From the NCBI GenBank assembly GCA_964409335.1, contig CAYPCW010000067.1, positions 1 through 7,363 of the forward strand: 7,363 bases of DNA, given 5' to 3'. How positions within the stretch are numbered: position 1 is the first letter of the stretch; each line of letters starts with the position of its first letter. The stretch is from JABMOW01 sp964409335 (GTDB lineage: Bacteria > Fidelibacterota > Marinisomatia > SCGC-AAA003-L08 > JACNLC01). Positions 6,025 to 7,363 of the stretch are shown piece after piece. The position numbers and the translations under genes were made by a program. A model generated the notes under the pieces. It did not search any database and was not told where the DNA came from. It saw only the letters and a list, made by a program, of their open reading frames with translations.

Positions 6025-6897
6025 CTAAAATATCCAGGTAAATCCCATATAAATCGCAACGCTTACATGAATAAATAAAATGATGATCATCACAAACGCA
6101 AATGGTTTGTGGAGAATGTGCCAGTAATGAAAAGCTTTTTGAATTTTTTCCAGTACTTTCGTTCGCCGGGAAAGGATGATCAGCCGGATCAGCGTCTTAC
6201 GGAGAAGCGTGAGTTGGCGGTGGGATTCCATTTCGACCGATTTTGAAATTTGTCTGATCAAAAAATAAATTCTGATTCTCACGATCAGGTTTTGAACGGG
6301 TAAACCGAATAAGATAAATAAATATCCGGGTGACGCATGACCGGTAAGACTTTGGGCTTCAATCCGTGCAATGTCGACATTTGATAATTTATATTTTTCA
6401 CGAATTTCATTGAAAAGTTGCTGCTTAAGTTGTTCCATTTCGGTAATGGATAATTCCATGCCATTTCGGGCGCGGGGGATCTGCACATAAATATATCTGC
6501 CGACAAATCCGGATAACATGACCGCCATCATGGACCAGAAAGACACAGAGACCAGACCGTTAAATTTTAGGGTCGTATGAAAGATGACCAGAACCGGACC
6601 TGCGATTCCCATAAAAATATGATATTTCAGCCAGGTGCTGAGATATCCCCATCGTCTGAAAATCCGGTATCGCTTGCGGAGGGAATATGTGAGCATGACG
6701 ATGATCATAGACGTACCCAAAATTCCAAGCCCGTGGCCATAGGTCCCGCTGGGTTTCCAGAGTTCATGCTGCAGCATTCGGGGACGATCAAATTGTGAAG
6801 CAATATAATAACTCCCGGCGGTTTCTATGCTCGCCAGGATTACCAATAACACGCCAATCGTCATAAGCGTTAATAATATTTTATGAAACCATGCCAT
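6025..6897 (-). CDS. Predicted di-haem b-type membrane cytochrome (ferric-reductase-like)
   Basis: A 290-residue integral membrane protein. Hydrophobic segments lie at about 7-26, 54-72, 93-110, 116-138 and 264-286. Helix 3 carries H93 and H107, and the last helix carries H263 and H277. Both pairs are spaced HX13H, the spacing by which ferric reductases, NADPH oxidases and related b cytochromes stack two haems across a membrane. H55 (GTYGHGLG), H257 and H260 are further candidates. A basic cytoplasmic-type loop of about 120 residues (140-260, with a charged, probably helical stretch at 148-170) separates helices 4 and 5. No flavin or NAD domain is present; the next gene supplies those. The family resembles uncharacterised proteins I recall beside ferredoxin-flavoprotein and cytochrome genes in metal-reducing bacteria. 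The ATG at 6897 has only an A-rich leader (AAAGAAAAA). Role inferred: transmembrane electron transfer. The haems themselves are not proven. Confidence 0.8.
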   Translation of the reverse strand: MAWFHKILLTLMTIGVLLVILASIETAGSYYIASQFDRPRMLQHELWKPSGTYGHGLGILGTSMIIVMLTYSLRKRYRIFRRWGYLSTWLKYHIFMGIAGPVLVIFHTTLKFNGLVSVSFWSMMAVMLSGFVGRYIYVQIPRARNGMELSITEMEQLKQQLFNEIREKYKLSNVDIARIEAQSLTGHASPGYLFILFGLPVQNLIVRIRIYFLIRQISKSVEMESHRQLTLLRKTLIRLIILSRRTKVLEKIQKAFHYWHILHKPFAFVMIIILFIHVSVAIYMGFTWIF

Positions 6898-6917
6898 ATG
6901 TGAATTTTTCTTTGAAT

Positions 6918-6946
6918 TTAATAAGCTAAAACTTAACTATTCGCAA
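6918..6946 (-). promoter_or_regulatory. Possible sigma-70-type promoter for the operon
   Basis: The minus strand has TTGCGA (6941-6946) and TATTAA (6918-6923) separated by 17 bases. Each matches the consensus hexamer at 4 of 6 positions. It sits in AT-rich DNA just before the first gene and would give a very short leader. Such matches are frequent by chance in AT-rich sequence, and the host's promoter preference is unknown. Confidence 0.3.
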
Positions 6947-6955
6947 GGATTAAAA

Positions 6956-6966
6956 CTTATGATAAG
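6956..6966. repeat. Small palindrome CTTAT-G-ATAAG upstream of the operon
   Basis: A perfect 5-bp inverted repeat around one central base, 59 bases before the first start codon and 10 bases upstream of the candidate -35 element. The place suits an activator or repressor half-site pair, but so short an AT-rich palindrome can easily be chance. Confidence 0.25.
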
Positions 6967-6999
6967 ATGTAAAATTGTTTAATTCGACAGGGGATATTG

Positions 7000-7024
7000 A
7001 AATTGAATCCGGTACATTCAATTT
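7000..7024. repeat. Perfect 9-bp inverted repeat, possible operator
   Basis: AAATTGAAT (7000-7008) and ATTCAATTT (7016-7024) are exact reverse complements separated by the 7 bases CCGGTAC. The arms are too AT-rich, and lack a following T-run on either strand, to be a good terminator. The symmetry and place, between the terminator of the upstream gene and the operon, fit a dimeric regulator site about 100 bases before the first ATG. Confidence 0.5.
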
Positions 7025-7030
7025 GTGGTG

Positions 7031-7058
7031 AAAAAACAGGTCGATAAAAGTATCGACC
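7031..7058 (-). terminator. Intrinsic terminator of the upstream cytochrome c gene
   Basis: On the minus strand an 8-bp perfect stem (GGTCGATA / TATCGACC, 7039-7046 and 7051-7058) with a 4-base loop is followed by TGTTTTTT (7031-7038). It lies 45 bases after the stop of the small cytochrome c gene. It separates that gene from the polyhaem operon, which therefore needs its own promoter or read-through. Confidence 0.85.
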
Positions 7059-7103
7059 CGTTAATCACGCAAATTACTATTTTGGATATAATTTCGACAG
7101 GTT

Positions 7104-7363
7104 TTATTCCGGCAGTGACTGGATGTAGGTCAGGATATCTCCGGTATCATCATCAGACAAGCCTGTTTCGATCATACTTGGCATCTGAGGATCAGACCCG
7201 GGATGTCCCCAACGGATTTTATGAAAAACTTCCTGTGGGTTGTCATTGGAAAGAAAACCGACTCCCTGAATGCCGTCTACGTTGTCTACAAAATCAAGGC
7301 TTTTTCCATCTGCGCCATGGCAAAACTCACAATTTGTAGTGTACAGGGATAGACCGTTCACCG
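7104..7363 (-). CDS. Class I mono-haem cytochrome c (5' end outside window)
   Basis: The last 85 or so residues of a small cytochrome c. Near the visible start is the haem motif CEFCHGADG (C11, C14, H15 counted from a GTG at 7361). PQMPSM lower down supplies the likely axial Met (M60). The C-terminal helix TGDILTYIQSLPE is typical of class I cytochromes. The frame is open to the edge, and the GTG at 7361 would leave no signal peptide, so I treat the gene as truncated by the window rather than starting there. Role: soluble or lipid-anchored periplasmic electron shuttle. It shares strand with the polyhaem operon but is cut off from it by a terminator and a 206-base gap, so any functional link is only positional. 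Confidence 0.88.
   Translation of the reverse strand, partial: VNGLSLYTTNCEFCHGADGKSLDFVDNVDGIQGVGFLSNDNPQEVFHKIRWGHPGSDPQMPSMIETGLSDDDTGDILTYIQSLPE

Noticed and set aside
6983..7101. Direct repeat TTCGACAGG at 6983-6991 and 7093-7101 flanking the hairpins, possible insertion footprint
   Set aside because: Only 9 bases, no element between the copies beyond a terminator and an inverted repeat, and the second copy lies at the end of a gene; chance is adequate.
7359..7361. GTG as true start of the small cytochrome c
   Set aside because: It would leave no signal peptide before the haem motif although the protein must be exported, and the frame is open to the window edge; truncation is more likely.

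Overview
The window is almost entirely one minus-strand operon for electron transfer, read from right to left. Six genes run from about 6897 to beyond base 1 with overlaps or very short gaps (ATGA overlaps at 4706-4709 and 889-892, a 14-base overlap at 3237-3250, gaps of 10 and 53 bases). In transcription order they are: a small integral-membrane protein with two HX13H histidine pairs (predicted di-heme cytochrome b, ferric-reductase-like); an FAD/NAD(P)-binding protein with an N-terminal ferredoxin-type 4Fe-4S domain; and four exported multiheme c-type cytochromes with 17, 18, 6 and at least 8 canonical CxxCH motifs. That is 49 CxxCH motifs in the visible part of the four, plus two CxxxCH and two CxxCN variants. 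The last cytochrome has a dockerin-type calcium-binding domain between its signal peptide and its haem region, and runs off the left edge.

At the right edge is the 3' part of a separate small class I (mono-haem) cytochrome c gene on the same strand. It is followed by a clear intrinsic terminator. A 206-base AT-rich gap (6898-7103) then holds a perfect 9-bp inverted repeat and a possible promoter for the operon. There are no convincing plus-strand genes, RNA genes, mobile elements or CRISPR arrays.

Inferred function: the soluble flavin/Fe-S protein would exchange electrons with NAD(P)H or ferredoxin on the cytoplasmic side, the b-type protein would carry them across the inner membrane, and the polyhaem cytochromes would form a periplasmic-to-surface haem wire. 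The arrangement resembles a split NADPH-oxidase/ferric-reductase feeding extracellular electron transfer, though the reverse direction (electron uptake) or another terminal acceptor cannot be excluded. The dockerin suggests that one cytochrome is docked onto a cohesin-bearing surface partner.

Organism: a Gram-negative anaerobe or facultative anaerobe with moderate GC. The dockerin repeats of the DxNxDGxVDVxDIVxLI type and the polyhaem cytochromes would suit environmental lineages around the FCB group (Calditrichota, Marinimicrobia, Ignavibacteria or KSB1-like). The sequence alone does not fix the phylum. Most genes lack a good Shine-Dalgarno sequence; the dockerin-cytochrome gene is the exception.
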